Assembly (NCBI RefSeq): GCF_003315795.1
Contig: NZ_QMEY01000008.1
Span: 186,001-250,000, forward strand
Source of the DNA: Spongiactinospora rosea
GTDB taxonomy: Bacteria > Actinomycetota > Actinomycetes > Streptosporangiales > Streptosporangiaceae
DNA: 64,000 nucleotides
Direction: 5' to 3'
Shown piece by piece: positions 48,981 to 57,429 of the stretch. A program made the position numbers and the translations under genes. Positions within the stretch are counted from its first letter, which is position 1; every line of letters begins with the position of its first letter. The notes below the pieces were generated by a model. That model was not told the DNA's origin and searched no databases. It was given only the letters and a program-made list of their open reading frames with translations.

Positions 48981-50159
48981 TCAGGCCGAGGCGCTGATCG
49001 CGGCCGGGGTGAGCGGAGTGCCGCTGCTCAGGCCGGTGATGCGCTGCTCCACGGTGTCCAGGGCCAGGCGGACCGCGCCCAGCCCGACCGCCTCGTCGCC
49101 GAGCCGGGAGGTCGCCAGCCGCGGGGAGTGCGGGCACGTCTCGCCCAGCCGCTGGTCGATGCGCGGCATGAGCAGGTCGGCGGCGTACGCGAAGCCGCCG
49201 CCGAGGACGACGACGTCGGGGTCGATGGTCAGCACCATGGCGGTCAGGCCGCGCGCGATGTCGGTGGCGAAGCGGTCCACCGCCGCCACCGCCGCGGGGT
49301 CCTGGTGGCGGGCGGCGGCGAAGACGTGCCTGGCGGCGCCGTCGAGGTCGGCGAGGTGGCCGGGTGCGGCTGCGGCCAGCCGCTGGGCGGCGTCACTCCA
49401 GCCGATCTCCCCGATCTCGCCGATCTCCCCGGCCGCGCCCGCCGCGCCACGGTGCAGTTGACCCCGGATGACCAGCCCGGTGCCCAGCCGGACCCCGACC
49501 AGCAGATAGATCATCGTGTCGGCGCGGTGGCCGCGCCAGTGCTCGGCGAGCACGGCGAGGTTGCTGTCGTTGGCCACCGTGACCGGCCGGCCCAGCAGCG
49601 CGCCCATCCGCCCGCCGAGGTCCACGCCGGTCCAGCCGGGCAGCACCGCGGACTTGGTCACGACACCGTCGAGGCCGACGATGCCGGTGGTGCCGACCGC
49701 CGCCGCCCACACGTCGGCGTTGCCGAGCTGGGCCGCGTCGAGCGCCGCCTGCACGGTGGCCTCCGCGGCGGCCAGCCGGTCGGCCGCCGGTTCGCCCGGT
49801 GACACCCTGACCCGGTGCATGCCGACGATGGTCCCGGCCAGGTCGGCCAGGTAGACGCAGATCGCGTGCGCGCCGATGTCGATACCGGCCACATGCCCGG
49901 CCTCGGCCCGGAAGCGGTACCTGCGCGCCGGGCGGCCCAGCCGTTTGTCACCGGCGTCGGCCTCGGTGCCCGCTAACCAGCCGTGTCCTTCGAGCGATTC
50001 GGTCACGACGCTGGCGGTGCGCCAGGACAGCCCGGTCTGGTCGGCGATGTCGCGCATGACGCGCGGTGTTCCGTCGCGCAGCACCGCCAGCACGGTGAGT
50101 TCGTTGGCCCGCCGGAGCATCGTCTGATCCCGGGCGGCGCCGGGCATCGGCTTCGGCAC
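48981..50159 (-). CDS. ROK family transcriptional regulator
   Basis: Sugar-responsive repressor of the NagC/XylR group, 392 residues. N-terminal winged helix (LTVLAVLRDGTPRVMRDIADQTGLSWRTASVVTESL) precedes the ROK kinase-like domain with HVAGIDIGAHAICVYLADLAG, AVGTTGIV, and VLGGGFAYAADLL. After GAAGEIGEIGEIGW the Zn-binding C-x-C-G-x2-G-C of typical ROK proteins is absent. Three GEI repeats come from a 9-bp tandem in the DNA. GTG 50159 is taken as start; ATG 50147 is also possible. It lies between the secreted protein and the CUT1 sugar importer, and probably controls both. Confidence 0.9.
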   Translation of the reverse strand: MPKPMPGAARDQTMLRRANELTVLAVLRDGTPRVMRDIADQTGLSWRTASVVTESLEGHGWLAGTEADAGDKRLGRPARRYRFRAEAGHVAGIDIGAHAICVYLADLAGTIVGMHRVRVSPGEPAADRLAAAEATVQAALDAAQLGNADVWAAAVGTTGIVGLDGVVTKSAVLPGWTGVDLGGRMGALLGRPVTVANDSNLAVLAEHWRGHRADTMIYLLVGVRLGTGLVIRGQLHRGAAGAAGEIGEIGEIGWSDAAQRLAAAAPGHLADLDGAARHVFAAARHQDPAAVAAVDRFATDIARGLTAMVLTIDPDVVVLGGGFAYAADLLMPRIDQRLGETCPHSPRLATSRLGDEAVGLGAVRLALDTVEQRITGLSSGTPLTPAAISASA

Positions 50160-50357
50160 GGCTGCGCACCATCCTTCCGGACGGCGACCCCGGCCCCTGC
50201 GGCCACGTCAGGGTCGCTTATTGATGTGGTCACGGAAACTATACGAGGAACCACGGTCCCATTCGGCCCGCTTCGGGCGATAGCGCCCTACCTGCGTGTT
50301 CTCGTTGGGCGCGACCACCCGCCGGACACAGATCGGTAACGGCGGCCCTCGGATCCC

Positions 50358-50406
50358 TTGACAGCGCATCGGGGCCGAGACTCTACTGCACTTACTTATT
50401 TACATG
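50358..50406 (+). promoter_or_regulatory. Promoter and candidate ROK operator of the sugar importer operon
   Basis: TTGACA (50358-50363), 18-bp spacer, TCTACT (50382-50387), then GCACTTACTTATTTACATG (50388-50406). The spacer length and the downstream GCACTTA word match the promoter of the secreted discoidin protein on the other side of the ROK gene. Confidence 0.65.
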
Positions 50407-50428
50407 CCTATCATAAAGGGGTCTGCCG

Positions 50429-52306
50429 ATGAGCACCGTGCGCCTGTCGAGCCTGACGGTCCCCATGGCCGATCTCGGGGAGGACGACCCGCTGCCGCCG
50501 CTGGTGACCGCTGAGCTGGGGACGGCCTCCCCGCGGGTGGCGCAGGCGGACGAGGCCATGGCCGCCGGACTGGCGTACGGACGGGTGGCGTCGATCCTGC
50601 CCTACACCGTGCAGGACGGGTACGGCCGCGACCTGACCGACCGGACGCTGGCCACCGCCGTCGTGGAGAACGACGTGCTGCGGGCCGAGTTCCTGCTCGG
50701 CCTGGGCGGGCGAATGTGGTCGCTGGCGCACAAGCCGACCGGCCGGGAACTGCTGCACCGCAACCCGGCGGTGCAACTGGCCAACGTGGCCCTGCGCAAC
50801 GCCTGGTTCGCCGGTGGCGTCGAATGGAACCTGGGGACCACCGGCCACACGGCGCTGACCTGCGCGCCGCTGCACGCCGCCCGCGTCGTACGCCCCGACG
50901 GCGCCGAGGTGCTGCGCCTGTGGGAGTGGGAGCGGATGCGCGACCTGGTCTACCAGCTCGATGTCTGGGCGCCGCCCGGCTCACCGGTGCTGTTCGTGCA
51001 GGTCAGGATCACCAACCCCAATCCGCATCCGGTGCCGGTCTACTGGTGGTCCAACATCGCCGTACCGGAGCGGCCCGGCACGCGGGTGCACGTACCGGCG
51101 TCGCACGCCTGGCGCGGACACGACGGTGTCACCCTCGACTACGTGGCGGCCCCCGATGGCGACCCCTGCGCCATGCCCCGCGCCGCCGACCACTTCTTCG
51201 ACATCCCCATGGGAAACCGCAGGTGGATCGCGGCGCTCGACGCCGATGGCTCGGGCCTGGTGCAGACCTCCACCGACCGGCTGGCCGGACGCAAGCTGTT
51301 CGTGTGGGGCCAGAGCGCCGGGGGGAAGCGCTGGCAGGAATGGCTCTCCCCCGCCGGCGAGCCGTATCTGGAGATCCAGGCCGGCCTGGCCCGCACCCAG
51401 CTTGAACACCTGCCGCTGCCAGGCGGGGAGAGCTGGTCGTGGACCGAGGCGTACGGGCGGCTGCACGCCGCCGGGGACCCCGAGGCCGCTCTGGAGGCAC
51501 TGCTCCCCCGGTCCGCCATGGACTCCGTCGAGGGCTGCCTGGACCAGCCGCCCGCCGAGATCCTGCACGCCGGTTCCGGGTGGGGCGCGCTGGAGGCCCG
51601 GCTTCGCCGCCTGGACCTGCCCGCCACCCCCTTCCCCGAGTCCACCCTGGGCCTCGAGCAGGAGCCGTGGCTGCGACTGGTCACCACCGGGCAGATGGCC
51701 GCCGGGCCGCCCGGGGACGCGCCCGCGTCGTACCAGGTGGGGCCGGACTGGCTGGCGCTGCTCGACGCGGCCGCCCCCAACTGGCTGACGCTGCTGCACC
51801 TGGGCGTGGCCAGGTACCACGCGGGCGATCCGGACGGCGCGCGCTCGGCCTGGACGTCCTCGGCCGCCCGCACCCGCACCCCCTGGGCACTGCGGAACCT
51901 GGCCGTCCTCGCCCGGCAGGCCGGCGATCCCGCCGCGGCGGCGGGCCTGCTGCGCGAGGCGTACGCCCTGGCACCGCACGTACGCGCGCTGGCCATCGAA
52001 ACCCTCGACGCCCTGATCGGCATGGACGACCCGGCCCAGGCCCTGCAGTTCGTGGACGCGCTGCCCCCCGGGCTGCGCGCGCACGGCCGCGTCCGCATGC
52101 TGGAGTGCATCGCCGCGATCCGGGCGGGCCGGCCCGAGCGGGCGACCCGCCTGGCCGATCTCACCCTGGCCGTCGATGACCTGCGCGAAGGCGAGGACTC
52201 CCTGGCCGAGCTGTGGTCCAGGTACCACGAGGCCCGCGACAAGGCGGCCGGCCGGTCCGGCACCGACCACCCCCTCCCCCCGCAGTACGACTTCCGCATG
52301 AGCTGA
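50429..52306 (+). CDS. DUF5107 protein with C-terminal TPR-like repeats
   Basis: Protein of 625 residues. The N-terminal two thirds match DUF5107, a galactose mutarotase-like beta-sandwich: LRAEFLLGLGGRMWSLAHKPTGRELLHRNPAVQLANVALRNAWFAGGVEWNLG (by region, residues about 85-140) and a later ITNPNPHPVPVYWWSNIAVPE. The last third is helical with repeat-like units (LLHLGVARYHAGDPDGARSAW, NLAVLARQAGDPAAAAGLLREAY). These proteins commonly accompany CUT1 importers and may act on the imported oligosaccharide. Start ATG 50429 follows AAAGGGG. First gene of the operon. Cytoplasmic; reaction unknown. Confidence 0.85.
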   Translation: MSTVRLSSLTVPMADLGEDDPLPPLVTAELGTASPRVAQADEAMAAGLAYGRVASILPYTVQDGYGRDLTDRTLATAVVENDVLRAEFLLGLGGRMWSLAHKPTGRELLHRNPAVQLANVALRNAWFAGGVEWNLGTTGHTALTCAPLHAARVVRPDGAEVLRLWEWERMRDLVYQLDVWAPPGSPVLFVQVRITNPNPHPVPVYWWSNIAVPERPGTRVHVPASHAWRGHDGVTLDYVAAPDGDPCAMPRAADHFFDIPMGNRRWIAALDADGSGLVQTSTDRLAGRKLFVWGQSAGGKRWQEWLSPAGEPYLEIQAGLARTQLEHLPLPGGESWSWTEAYGRLHAAGDPEAALEALLPRSAMDSVEGCLDQPPAEILHAGSGWGALEARLRRLDLPATPFPESTLGLEQEPWLRLVTTGQMAAGPPGDAPASYQVGPDWLALLDAAAPNWLTLLHLGVARYHAGDPDGARSAWTSSAARTRTPWALRNLAVLARQAGDPAAAAGLLREAYALAPHVRALAIETLDALIGMDDPAQALQFVDALPPGLRAHGRVRMLECIAAIRAGRPERATRLADLTLAVDDLREGEDSLAELWSRYHEARDKAAGRSGTDHPLPPQYDFRMS

Positions 52307-52351
52307 CGGACCCACCGCCGCTCCCCACCCCCTGCGAGAAAGAGCAAGATC

Positions 52352-53674
52352 ATGAACATTCTGCGTCACCGGCGGGCGCTGCTCGCCGCCACGATCGCGG
52401 CCATCGCCACCGTGCCGCTGACCGGTTGCGGCGGCAAGGACCCGGCCGCGACCGGCGGGCAACTGACGTACTGGTCGATGTGGAAGCAGGGCGAGGACCA
52501 GCAGAAGGTGCTCCAGGCCGCGATCGACGAGTTCACCAAGGCCACCGGCGTCAAGGTCAACGTGCAGTGGACCGGCCGGGACGTGCTCAAGACCGTCGCC
52601 GCCCGGCTCAACACCGGCAACCCGCCGGACCTCACCGACAACGACGGCGGCGCCATCGCGGGCAACCTCGCCAAGGTCAACGGCGTCATGGGGCTGGCGG
52701 ACGTCTACGCCGGGACCATCGACGGCGAGCAGGGCAAGGTCGGCGACGTCATCCCCGCCGGGCTGGTCTCCGCCTACAAGACGAGCGGCGGCGAGCCGTA
52801 CGTGGTCCCGTACGAGGTGGTCGGCTCCACCATCTGGTACAACGCCGCCGACACCGCGAACGGCCTCGGTGACCGCCGCCCGGCGACCTGGGAGGAGTTT
52901 CTCACCTGGCTGGACGCCCAGAAGGCCAAGGGCCGCACCCCGCTCGCGCTCGACGGGGACGTCAAGTTCTACGCGGCCTACTGGACCACCTGGTCCATCA
53001 TCCGCCACGGCGGTGTCGGGCTGCTGAACAAGGCGGCCCAGGACAAGACCGGCGCCACCTTCGACGACCCGGCGTTCCTGGCGGCGGCGAAGGACGTCGA
53101 GAAGCTGATCAAGGGCGGGTACCTCGTCAAGGACTTCAACTCCACCAAATGGCCGGTCCAGCAGAACAACTGGGCGGGCGGCAAGACGCCGGCCGACATC
53201 CTGCTGATGGGCACGTGGGCGCCCAGCGAGACCGGCCCGCAGGCCGCCTCCGGGTTCACCTACCGGTCCTTCCCCTTCCCGTCGGTCACCGGCGGCAAGG
53301 GCAACGGCGCGGCCGACGCCGGGGTCATCGGTTTCGCGGTGCCCTCCGGCGCGGCGAACTCCGCCGAGGCGAAGAAGTTCATCCGGTTCTTCATGAACAA
53401 GGGCCGCATCGGCAAGATCTCGTCCGCGGCGAAGAACCTCACCCCGCGCGCCGACGTGGCCGCGCCCGCGGAGCTGGCCGACTACCAGAAGGAGTACCTG
53501 GCCGCCGGGTCGAACTTCTTCCTGCCCGGCGACAACGCCGCTGCCGCCACCCCGCAGTGGGTGACCAACGTGTGGGAGCAGGCCAACGCCGACTTCTTCA
53601 ACGGCAAGCTCGACGCCACCGGCTTCGTCAAGCGGCTCAAGGACGAGACCGTCAAGCTGCACGCGAACGGCTGA
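52352..53674 (+). CDS. Sugar ABC transporter substrate-binding lipoprotein (CUT1, family 1)
   Basis: Binding protein of 440 residues anchored at lipobox PLTGC near residue 25. Family 1 features are QLTYWSMWKQGEDQQKVLQAAIDEF, VQWTGRDVLKTVAARLNTGNPPDL, VPYEVVGSTIWYN and the C-terminal hinge. It captures an oligosaccharide outside the cell for the two permeases encoded next. ATG 52352 has GAGAAAGAGC as a Shine-Dalgarno-like tract. No extracytoplasmic enzyme is fused. The operon lacks an ATPase gene, as is usual in actinomycetes that use a shared MsiK-type ATPase. Confidence 0.92.
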   Translation: MNILRHRRALLAATIAAIATVPLTGCGGKDPAATGGQLTYWSMWKQGEDQQKVLQAAIDEFTKATGVKVNVQWTGRDVLKTVAARLNTGNPPDLTDNDGGAIAGNLAKVNGVMGLADVYAGTIDGEQGKVGDVIPAGLVSAYKTSGGEPYVVPYEVVGSTIWYNAADTANGLGDRRPATWEEFLTWLDAQKAKGRTPLALDGDVKFYAAYWTTWSIIRHGGVGLLNKAAQDKTGATFDDPAFLAAAKDVEKLIKGGYLVKDFNSTKWPVQQNNWAGGKTPADILLMGTWAPSETGPQAASGFTYRSFPFPSVTGGKGNGAADAGVIGFAVPSGAANSAEAKKFIRFFMNKGRIGKISSAAKNLTPRADVAAPAELADYQKEYLAAGSNFFLPGDNAAAATPQWVTNVWEQANADFFNGKLDATGFVKRLKDETVKLHANG

Positions 53675-53685
53675 CCGCACGAGCA

Positions 53686-54657
53686 ATGGCCGACACCACG
53701 ACGGGCGCCACCGTCGCCCCGACCCCGAAACCGGCCCGCGTCCCCGCCGGGCCCGCCCCGACCAGTGCCCTCACCCAGCAGCACAGAAAGCTGTACTGGC
53801 CGCTCGTCGCCCCGGCCCTCGCGGTCTACCTGCTGCTGTTCGTCGGTCCCGCGCTGAGCGGCATCTGGATCAGCTTCCAGTCCTGGCGCGGCTCCGGTGA
53901 CCAGATGAAGTACGTCGGCACCCGCAACTACGAGCGCCTGTGGAACGACACCGCCTTCACCACCGCGTTCTGGAACTCCCTGAAGATCCTGGTGATCTGC
54001 GGCGTGGTCATCTTCGCCTTGGCGTTCGTCATCAGCGCGCTGCTGCGCGGGATGCGGTTCCGCAGGGGGCTGCAGGCCCTGCTGTTCCTGCCCTACATCA
54101 TCTCGCCGATCGCCATCGGCGTCGGGCTCGGGCTGCTGCTGGACCCCAACGGCATCGTCAACGCCGGCCTGCGCGGCGTCGGGCTGTCCTCGCTGGCCCG
54201 GCCGTGGCTGTCGCCGGACCGGCTGTTCACCACCATCCTGGTCGGCGTCATCTGGGTGACCACGGGTTTCTACGTCATGCTGCTCATGGCCGGCGCCGAC
54301 CGCATCCCCGGCTACTTCTACGAGGACAGCCAGCTCGCCGGGGCGAACAAGCTCCAGCAGTGGTGGTACGTCACGCTGCCGCTGAGCTGGGACGTCATCG
54401 CCATCTCCGCCGTGCTGTGGGTGATCAACGCGTTGAAGATCTTCGAGTTCATCTACGCGTTCACCGGCACCACCGACGCCCCGCCCGAGCAGGCCAGGAC
54501 CGTGCCGATCTACCAGTTCATCATGACCATGGGCGGCCGCAGTCCCGCCTACGAGATGGGCTACGGCTGCGCCATGGGCGTCGTCATGGTGGCGCTGATC
54601 GTGGTCCTCGTCGTCCTGATCCGGCGGGTCATGCGCCGTGAGGCGGTGACCTTCTGA
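53686..54657 (+). CDS. Sugar ABC transporter permease 1 (MalF-like)
   Basis: Integral membrane permease of 323 residues. After a polar N-terminus (MADTTTGATVAPTPKP) the first helix is YWPLVAPALAVYLLLFVGPALSG, with five further helices. The EAA cytoplasmic loop reads YEDSQLAGANKLQQWWYVTLPL, which docks to the ATPase. ATG 53686 is 11 bp after the binding-protein stop. The stop overlaps the start of permease 2 by one base (TGATG). Together they form the transmembrane channel. Confidence 0.93.
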   Translation: MADTTTGATVAPTPKPARVPAGPAPTSALTQQHRKLYWPLVAPALAVYLLLFVGPALSGIWISFQSWRGSGDQMKYVGTRNYERLWNDTAFTTAFWNSLKILVICGVVIFALAFVISALLRGMRFRRGLQALLFLPYIISPIAIGVGLGLLLDPNGIVNAGLRGVGLSSLARPWLSPDRLFTTILVGVIWVTTGFYVMLLMAGADRIPGYFYEDSQLAGANKLQQWWYVTLPLSWDVIAISAVLWVINALKIFEFIYAFTGTTDAPPEQARTVPIYQFIMTMGGRSPAYEMGYGCAMGVVMVALIVVLVVLIRRVMRREAVTF

Positions 54658-55505
54658 TGGGCGGGCTTCTCGGCCACGGCACCCGCGTCCTGCTGTGGAT
54701 GTGGGCGGCCTTCAACGTCTTCCTGTTCGGCTGGATCGCGCTCACCTCGCTGAAGAGCAGCCGCGAGGTCTTCGGCTCGCCGCTCGAACTCCCGGCCGGC
54801 CCGCAGTGGTCGAACTACGACAGCGCGTGGAGCGTGTCCCAGCTCGGCCAGGGCTTCTTCAACTCCATCGTGATCGTCGCCGCGGCCACCCTGACGACGA
54901 TCGCGCTGGCCGCTCCGGCGGCGTACGTGCTGACCCGCACCGGCAGGCGCACCGGCGGGCCCGTCACCACCTTCTTCGCGGTCGGCATGGGCATCCCGAT
55001 GCAGGCCGTGATCATCCCCGTCTTCATCCTCGCCCAGAAGGTCTCGCTGTTCTTCTACGGCGCCTTCGGCTGGTGGGACGACCGGATCAGCCTCTACGCG
55101 ATCTACGTGGCCATGTCCCTGCCGTTCTGCGTCTTCCTGCTCACCGGGTTCTTCCGCACCCTGCCCGGCGAGATGGAGGAGGCCGCCGCCCTCGACGGCG
55201 CGGGCGGCCTGCGCATCTTCACCACGATCATGCTCCCCCTCGCCCAGCCTGGCCTGATCACCGCGCTCATCCTGACCGCGGTCAGCCTCTGGAACGAGAC
55301 CCTGCTCGCGCTCATGCTGATCGCCGAGAACGACCGGTACACCCTCCCCCAGGCGCTGCTCGGCCTCTACCAGACCATGCAGTACACCTCCAACTGGGGC
55401 GGCCTGTTCGCCGGTGTCGTCATCGTCGTCCTGCCGATCGTCGCCGTCTACGTCTGGCTCGGCCACCGCATCATCGAGGGCATGACCGTCGGCGCCGGAA
55501 AGTGA
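54657..55505 (+). CDS. Sugar ABC transporter permease 2 (MalG-like)
   Basis: Second channel subunit, 282 residues with six helices. The EAA loop is MEEAAALDGAGGLRIFTTIMLPLAQPGL near residue 180, and the ending VYVWLGHRIIEGMTVGAGK is typical of CUT1 MalG-type permeases. It starts at ATG 54657, overlapping the preceding stop. It is the last gene of the importer operon; the SRPBCC/ArsR unit that follows has its own operators. Confidence 0.94.
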   Translation: MGGLLGHGTRVLLWMWAAFNVFLFGWIALTSLKSSREVFGSPLELPAGPQWSNYDSAWSVSQLGQGFFNSIVIVAAATLTTIALAAPAAYVLTRTGRRTGGPVTTFFAVGMGIPMQAVIIPVFILAQKVSLFFYGAFGWWDDRISLYAIYVAMSLPFCVFLLTGFFRTLPGEMEEAAALDGAGGLRIFTTIMLPLAQPGLITALILTAVSLWNETLLALMLIAENDRYTLPQALLGLYQTMQYTSNWGGLFAGVVIVVLPIVAVYVWLGHRIIEGMTVGAGK

Positions 55506-55535
55506 CGCTCCCCCTCACCATCCCGGATCCGCACA

Positions 55536-55591
55536 ATGTGCAACGCCAAGGTTGCAGACGCTGTCCTGATGTGCAATTGTGGAGTTGCAGA
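55536..55591 (+). promoter_or_regulatory. Duplicated ArsR operators
   Basis: Two 23-bp copies of ATGTGCAA-N7-GTTGCAGA lie at 55536-55558 and 55569-55591. Each contains the inverted words TGCAA and TTGCA. The copies are exactly 33 bp apart, about three helical turns, so two dimers would bind one DNA face in front of the SRPBCC-arsR transcript. Confidence 0.75.
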
Positions 55592-55613
55592 TGGATGCGT
55601 GAGAGGGGAAGTC

Positions 55614-56108
55614 ATGAACACCACCTACACCGACGCCGAACTGGCCGAACTCGACCGGATCGCCCGGCGGATCGACATCGACGCCCCGGCCGAGCGGGTC
55701 TGGGACCTGGTCGTGCGCCCCGGCTGGTACATCAACGACGGCGAGGTCGATCCCGCCCCCGACCTGCGCCACGAGGGCGACGTGACCGTGGTGCGCCATC
55801 CGGCGCTGGGCGAGTTCCGGTTCCGTACGGTGGAGCTGGACAAGCCGCGCTACGCGGCGTTCCACTGGATCGGCACCCCGTACCGGGACGAGTCATCGCC
55901 CTCGACCCTCGTCGAGTTCTGGATCGACGAGCGGGACGGCGCCGGGGTGACGCTGCGCGTCGTGGAGAGCGGGTTCTCCGGCCTCTCCGCCGACCCCGCC
56001 GCCTGGTTGAAGGAACGCGAGGGCAACGACAAGGGGTGGCTCGCCGAGTTGCAGGCCGCGAAGGCCTTCGCCGAGAAGTCCGCCGCGGCCCGCACGACCC
56101 GCTCGTGA
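55614..56108 (+). CDS. SRPBCC (AHSA1-like) domain protein
   Basis: START-like hydrophobic-cavity protein of 164 residues: IARRIDIDAPAERVWDLVVRPGWYINDGEVD at the start, TVELDKPRYAAFHWIG in the middle, and GVTLRVVESGFSGLSADPAAWLKEREGNDKGWLAELQAAKAFAEK at the end, as in the AHSA1/activator of Hsp90-like group. It probably binds a small hydrophobic ligand. ATG 55614 has GAGGGGAA upstream. Its stop overlaps the ArsR start (GTGA), the standard SRPBCC-ArsR pair in actinomycetes. Confidence 0.92.
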   Translation: MNTTYTDAELAELDRIARRIDIDAPAERVWDLVVRPGWYINDGEVDPAPDLRHEGDVTVVRHPALGEFRFRTVELDKPRYAAFHWIGTPYRDESSPSTLVEFWIDERDGAGVTLRVVESGFSGLSADPAAWLKEREGNDKGWLAELQAAKAFAEKSAAARTTRS

Positions 56109-56437
56109 CCGCCCCCCTCCCCGTCATGTGCGCCGCGCTCGGCGACCCGACGCGCTGGGACATCCTCACCCGGCTCGGCGAAGGCCCCATGTCGGCGAGC
56201 GCGCTGGCCAGGGTCCTGCCGGTGAGCCGCCAGGCGATCGGCAAGCACCTGGAGGTGCTGCGCGAGGTCGGGCTGGTCGAGTCCGAGCAGCGCGGGCGCG
56301 AGGTCGTCTACCTCGCCATCGGCGCCCGGCTCGGCGCGCTGGCCCGGGAACTCGACCGGATCGGCCGCTCCTGGGAGACCCGCCTGCTGCGGATCAAGGA
56401 CCTGGCGGAACGACCCGGCTCGGCGGCCTCCGGCTGA
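56105..56437 (+). CDS. ArsR family transcriptional regulator
   Basis: Small winged-helix repressor of 110 residues: PVMCAALGDPTRWDILTRLGEGPMSASALARVLPVSRQAIGKHLEVLREVGLVESEQRGREVVYLAIG is the ArsR fold with the RQAIGKHL recognition helix. The metal-box ELCVC of ArsR/SmtB is missing (the helix has RQAIGKH), so it is a non-metal member. GTG 56105 overlaps the previous stop by 4 nt. It is expected to bind the paired TGCAA-N9-TTGCA sites upstream of the operon. Confidence 0.93.
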   Translation: MTAPLPVMCAALGDPTRWDILTRLGEGPMSASALARVLPVSRQAIGKHLEVLREVGLVESEQRGREVVYLAIGARLGALARELDRIGRSWETRLLRIKDLAERPGSAASG

Positions 56438-56458
56438 CGGCGGCTCCAGCGGGACGGT

Positions 56459-57424
56459 TCATCTCGTACTCAGGGCGAGCGGGCGGGCGCTCGGGCTCGG
56501 GCGGACGCGAACCGCCTGGCCGGGGCGGAGGTCCAGGTCATCGATGGTGCTCCGGGTGACCTGGGCCCACGCCTCCTTCTGGTCGATGAGCAGTTCCACC
56601 CTGACCTCGAAGCCCAGCCGCACCACCCGGGAGACCGTCGCGGAGATGCCGCCGCCGTGCCCGTCCGTGCTGATCTCGATGTCGTGCGGGCGGACCAGGT
56701 GGCCTTCCAGCTCGGTGACGGGGCCGAGGAAGCGCATGATGAACTGGTCGGCGGGGTTGTCGTAGACCTCGTCCGGGCTGCCGATCTGCTTCACCTGGCC
56801 GTCGGCGAGGACGACGATGGTGTCGGCGACCTCGATCGCCTCCTCCTGGTCGTGGGTGACGAACACGGTGGTGACGTGGACCTCGTCGTGCAGGCGGCGC
56901 AGCCACGTTCGCAGTTCCTTACGGACCTGCGCGTCCAGCGCGCCGAACGGCTCGTCCAGCAGGAGCACCTGCGGCTCGACGGCCAGGGCCCTGGCCAGGG
57001 CCATGCGCTGGCGCTGCCCGCCGGACAGCTGGGCGGGGTAGCGGTCGGCGAAGTCCTCCAGGTGGACCAGTTCCAGCAGCTCGCGTACGCGGGGGCGGAT
57101 CTCGTCCTTGGGCCGGTTGCGGATCTCCAGGCCGAAGGCCACGTTCCGGAACACGGTCATGTGCTTGAACGCGGCGTAGTGCTGGAAGACGAACCCGACG
57201 TTGCGCTTCTGCGGGGGCAGGTTCGTGGCGTCCGCGCCGGAGATCGCCACGGTGCCCGCGTCGGGGATCTCCAGCCCGGCGATGACCCGCAGCAGCGTGG
57301 ACTTGCCGCCACCGGACGGGCCGAGCAGCGCGGTCAGCGAGCCGGAGGCCACGTCGATGGAGACGTCCCGCAATACGGGGGTCACGCCGAACCTCTTGAC
57401 GACATTGCGTACTTCGATGGCCAT
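56459..57424 (-). CDS. cysA: Sulfate/thiosulfate ABC transporter ATPase CysA
   Basis: ATPase of 321 residues. Walker A GPSGGGKST, signature LSGGQRQRMALARAL, Walker B VLLLDEPFGALD, H-loop VTHDQEEAIEVAD. After residue about 235 a TOBE-like regulatory part follows (LEGHLVRPHDIEIS, VRLGFEVRVELLIDQKEAWAQVTR), matching CysA rather than spermidine ATPases. ATG 57424 is 5 bp after the cysW stop. It is the last gene of the cysP-T-W-A operon, powering sulfate import. Confidence 0.94.
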   Translation of the reverse strand: MAIEVRNVVKRFGVTPVLRDVSIDVASGSLTALLGPSGGGKSTLLRVIAGLEIPDAGTVAISGADATNLPPQKRNVGFVFQHYAAFKHMTVFRNVAFGLEIRNRPKDEIRPRVRELLELVHLEDFADRYPAQLSGGQRQRMALARALAVEPQVLLLDEPFGALDAQVRKELRTWLRRLHDEVHVTTVFVTHDQEEAIEVADTIVVLADGQVKQIGSPDEVYDNPADQFIMRFLGPVTELEGHLVRPHDIEISTDGHGGGISATVSRVVRLGFEVRVELLIDQKEAWAQVTRSTIDDLDLRPGQAVRVRPSPSARPLALSTR

Positions 57425-57429
57425 GTGAT

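Noticed and set aside
49405..49435. An intergenic tandem repeat
   Set aside because: The 9-bp repeats lie in frame inside the ROK gene and encode GEI units.
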